Assembly: GCA_037013685.1 (NCBI GenBank)
Contig: CM072887.1
Span: forward strand, 85,890,347-85,954,346
Direction: 5' to 3'
DNA from: Acridotheres tristis
Lineage: Eukaryota > Chordata > Aves > Passeriformes > Sturnidae
Length of the DNA: 64,000 bases
In this document: piece after piece, positions 60,605-64,000 of the stretch
How the letters are laid out: each line of letters opens with the position of its first letter
How positions within the stretch are numbered: position 1 is the first letter of the stretch
The notes under the pieces: generated by a model
Told to the model about the DNA's origin: nothing
Database searches by the model: none
The model's input: only the letters and a program-made list of their open reading frames with translations
Program-made: the position numbers and the translations under genes

Positions 60605-60850
60605 AAAGACTTGTGTGGAAACGAATCTTAAAGGTCATCTTATTCCCACTCCCTCAACTCCACCATGGGCAGCAATGTCTCCCACTACTCCAGGTTTCTC
60701 AGGGCCCTATCTAATCTAGCTTTTAACTCCACCAGGGGCATCCACAACTTTTCTGGGTAACTTGTTCCAGATCTCACTACCCTCTGAGTAAAGCATTTCT
60801 TCCTAACAGCTAAACTAAACCTCTGCCCCATCACAGTCTACCCATAAAAA
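60605..60850 (-). mobile_element. CR1 LINE 3' end, antisense
   Basis: The + strand gives the complement of the CR1 3' end: 'TTAAAGGTCATCTTATTCCC' (about 60628), 'CCATGGGCAGCAATGTCTCC' (about 60663), 'GGGCATCCACAACTTTTCTG' (about 60736) and 'GCATTTCTTCCTAACAGCTA' (about 60793), ending near 'CTCTGCCCCATC'. It is a separate insertion from the one at 59955-60425, because the 3' terminal part is present in both. Confidence 0.9.
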
Positions 60851-63114
60851 AAAAAAATCCCTCTCCCTTTTTTAATAAAGAAAAAAATGTTGAAAAGTTT
60901 CCTGATGTTTAAATCACCTCTTAAATCTTTGGTTTAGATGCAGAGCAGCTGACATTTTGCTCTTTAGGATATCAGCTATCTGTACCATTCTGTACAGATA
61001 ATCTTGAAGAGTGTGCTCTGTGAACATGGTCATATACATACGTGACAAAGTTATCAAGGAAATCAACCTCCTCATTTAAACTGAAAAATTTTGTTATTAG
61101 AGGTTATTCTGACTTTAATAACATTTATTTGAAGCAGCCTTCAATGTTAAGCAAGAGCAAAACTGCCGTGTTTTCTTGTCTTACAATATCCCGGTGTATT
61201 ATGGCTGAAGAGACTGAGAAGTTTTAAGATAATCATACAAATAAAGCCCTCTGCTGGAGAGATACCTGCTTGCAAAGGGAACTTTTCCTTCACCAGATTT
61301 CCCCCCTTCTTGAATGACAGAGATTTATTCGTCCTCCTAATTGTGTTGGTTGGAAATGTAATTTTTTTTCTTCACTTTCATTGAATCTATGCTAGAAAAA
61401 CATTTGAAGTTCAGTCTCAGCCATTTTTCCTTACTCCTCAGGAAGAAAGTTGGCCATCTGACAAAATGATAACTGAGCAAGAACATTTTTAAGAACTAAG
61501 CTCACAATGCTGCCAAAGCAACACCTGCAGCAGCAGCATATGTTACAATGGGGATGCTTGGGAGTTCCCCAAGCAGTTTTACTTGATGAGAGGAGGAGAC
61601 AACTGTCTCTAACTATCTGCAGTCTGCAGAGCTGGCACAGGCCTATTTTTTTTAAAGATATTGTGTCACTTCTCAAAAGATAGAGCTGCTCCATTGGTAT
61701 GTTTCACCTACCATTTTGACATGTATTCCAGTTTATTTTATACAACTATAGCATTATCCCTGATAAGAAATTCATAGGCATGGTGGACATGTGAATGACA
61801 CCCTGAAGTACAAATTCTGTCATTATGTTAGACATGTGGCTGGCAGGATTTCAACAGATGGAATTAAATGATTAGCAAAACTAAATAGCACTTTCTAACT
61901 ACACAAGGTGGTGTAAAGAACAAGTCCTGCTGTGTTATTAGTCTTTGATGTTTATTCATTCACATTTAAGTAGTTCCCTTCTGTGCAAAGTAGCCATCAG
62001 TACAGTAAGAATGTTCCTGCTATAATATACACTTGTTACTGCCACTAGGGCATTTTCTGTGACATGGATCATCACTGGCAACATGAAGAAACAAATTTTT
62101 CAAGAAAATGGAAAAGAGCAAAAGAAACATACAAATACAGAAGTAAGTATTGCTGAAATTTTAACATTGCCGATTCCCACATTTTTTTCTAAGTGTATGG
62201 TCAATTTTATTAAAAATGCAGGTGAGATAATTTTCACTATGTGGCCTCATGTGGCATTCTGCCCAGCTGCATTTTATCTCGTCACAAGTTATTTCCGCTT
62301 TTAAAGATTGTGCATTTCAAATTATGTTCATTGTTACCACCATCTTTTTGATACCACTATGCAGCATTGTTTTCAGGACTAACAGCAACATTTTAGTTGT
62401 TCTCCCTTATAATTTACATGGTGATCAGGTAAATCTGCAACCACAAAGCCAAGTACTGCTTCAGTATCCAGCAGTCACAGTAGTAGACAGAATAGCATCA
62501 CCAAATGCTCAATAGACTATTTTCGCTTTTTCATTTTTAAGAAGCTAATCTATTCACTAAGAACTCTTTGGGGAGTCATTCAGTTATGAATTTCTCAGGT
62601 CAAATAATCATCATAGTCCTATGTTCAAATATTCAATAAATCTCTTAGAAGAAAAGTGAACCATATAGGTTCTAAGCATAGATCCTTCACAGCAAATATC
62701 TGCCTGTTCTTACATCCTGTGTTGATGCTAACTCATATCCTGAGCTAAGCTTCTTTGTGAATTATTTAAATGGATCTGTACTTGACCAAAGATTTACCTC
62801 TGATTGATAAAAACACTCATTTTCTTGGCAAATTAGCAGTTACGTGAGATATATCAAACAATGGGAGAAAAATATACATTTGATGCAACTGTGGGATTAA
62901 GATCACTGCATTTCTAGAAATTTATTCATAAATAACAATACGTTCATTGTGGGAGCAGAAAATGAATCTCAGTGTCATTAACTGTGCATGTTCCTGATCA
63001 GTTTGAAAATGGTGCAGTAAATAGATATATTATCATTACTTACCTTTAATTGTTGAAGGAGATTTACTTCTTTGTTTTTTGGTAATGTATTTCATATTAA
63101 CACAGGGTGGTTTT

Positions 63115-63152
63115 CAACAGAAGCACTTGGTGTCAACAGAAGCACTTGGTGT
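63115..63152 (+). repeat. Perfect 19-bp tandem duplication
   Basis: The unit CAACAGAAGCACTTGGTGT is present twice, head to tail, with no mismatch (63115-63133 and 63134-63152). Perfect identity in a diverged intron suggests a recent slippage event. No functional inference. Confidence 0.95.
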
Positions 63153-64000
63153 CAGCTGTTCTGTTTAAGGCCCCTCCAATGAACAGATTTGTAATCTAGT
63201 TTCTTTCCAACTCCTTGTAGTATTAGACAAACACTGGAAAACACTATATATTTGTAGAAGAGAGAAACAGCAAAAAAAGTTTTCCATTTCTAAAGACATA
63301 TTTTTATGTGTTAATATGTCTTTTTAAAATTAAACATTAAATATTTCCTTTCATTATAAATTGCCCTGAGGTACAGTATTGCCCTAAACCAAAAGAGAGG
63401 GATTTTTTTAGTGTCAGTTAAGAGAACTCTAGTTCTTATGTTTTGCTGACTAAAAAAAATCAACTAGTTCAGTTCCAGTTCCTCTGCAACTTAAGCTCTT
63501 CTAAAAATCATTTGCCTCTGCAGGAATATAAAAGCCAAAGAAGTCATTAGGTATTAAGGAAAACATTTATGGATACAAAGAAACCTTTGAAATACTGGAT
63601 TAAGCTGTAAGGCCAGAAAAGTTGTTGAAGTCCCTGGAGTATTTTTCTGGTGGTTTCATATTTGTAAACATTGTGTTGAGGCAAATATGATACTACAAGG
63701 CACCACTGAAGGAATTATACAAGTAGCAATGAGGAAAACTACAGCTTGCCTTCATTCTTTTAGTTTCCATTTCTGAAAAACAGAAATCATAGGGAAGGGG
63801 ACAGGTCCATTTAATTTCAGTTCGGTCTTTGAATAATTATTTCTTTTTCATTAAATAAATGATTCAGTTCCTCCTTTTGAATTTCCTTGCTGAATACCTT
63901 CCTGTACCAGGTAAAAGTTTTTGAAAGAACAGCTTAACGTCTAATACTGAAAGTGGAGAAATGCTGGCCGTAATATATTAAAAGCAGATATTGCTTGGAA

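Larger units (their letters stand above)
44705..64000 (+). other. EYS: EYS downstream intron (intron 22 by human numbering), 5' part
   Basis: This is at least 19.3 kb of non-coding sequence after the last exon. Stretches 44.7-46.8, 47.0-49.2, 49.5-52.0, 52.8-54.9, 55.8-58.3 and 60.9-64.0 kb are AT-rich with nothing I can assign. Recognised content is an AAT/GAT repeat (46889-46989), a possible old CR1 (about 49340-49470), GATT and AT repeats near 52.1 and 52.7 kb, and a CR1-rich section at 54.96-60.85 kb. The poly-T run at 56458-56481 and a 19-bp tandem duplication at 63115-63152 complete the list. No EGF-like exon was seen. Confidence 0.85.

Noticed and set aside
1..64000. CRISPR array, bacterial operon, phage, tRNA or rRNA
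   Set aside because: There are no regularly spaced repeats, no operon-like gene packing with ribosome binding sites and no cloverleaf I could identify. The spliced EGF exons and CR1 elements show vertebrate nuclear DNA.

Overview
The window looks like vertebrate, almost certainly avian, nuclear DNA. It is AT-rich and gene-poor, is scattered with CR1 LINE fragments of several ages and both orientations, and carries one avian ERVL-type LTR. No mammalian-type SINEs were recognised. The only gene I can support is an internal part of EYS (eyes shut homolog, the photoreceptor extracellular-matrix protein mutated in human retinitis pigmentosa RP25), on the + strand.

Seven coding exons lie between 15036 and 44704, of 260, 97, 108, 146, 172, 79 and 200 nt. 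All are open, all have GT-AG boundaries, and the phases join perfectly, giving 1062 nt of continuous coding sequence. They encode the end of one EGF domain, eight complete EGF domains (most of them calcium-binding) and the start of a tenth. The exon lengths match, from memory, human EYS exons 16 to 22 (c.2382-3443). The EGF with the unusual 'LNSV' spacer and 'VDGPGRTF' segment in the last exon is a specific EYS signature. The promoter, the 5' and 3' exons and the laminin-G part lie outside the window.

Layout: 1-15035 is the upstream intron, with CR1 pieces near 2.6-3.8, 10.0-10.7, 11.7 and 11.9 kb. Then come exon 16, a 9.8 kb intron with a striking poly-G tract (17.9-18.1 kb), the exon 17-19 cluster (25.06-27.13 kb), a 6.1 kb intron, exons 20-21 (33.24-34.01 kb), a 10.5 kb intron (compound CCTT/CCTG microsatellite, ERVL-type LTR, ancient CR1) and exon 22. 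The rest, 44705-64000, is downstream intron with a CR1-rich stretch at 55-61 kb, including a CR1 nested inside another CR1.

I found no second gene, RNA gene, CRISPR array or novel system. The other long ORFs are chance or repeat-derived. The most useful observations concern exon phasing and EGF modularity, a weak splice donor, a microsatellite in a splice-acceptor region, the G-tract and the transposon nesting.
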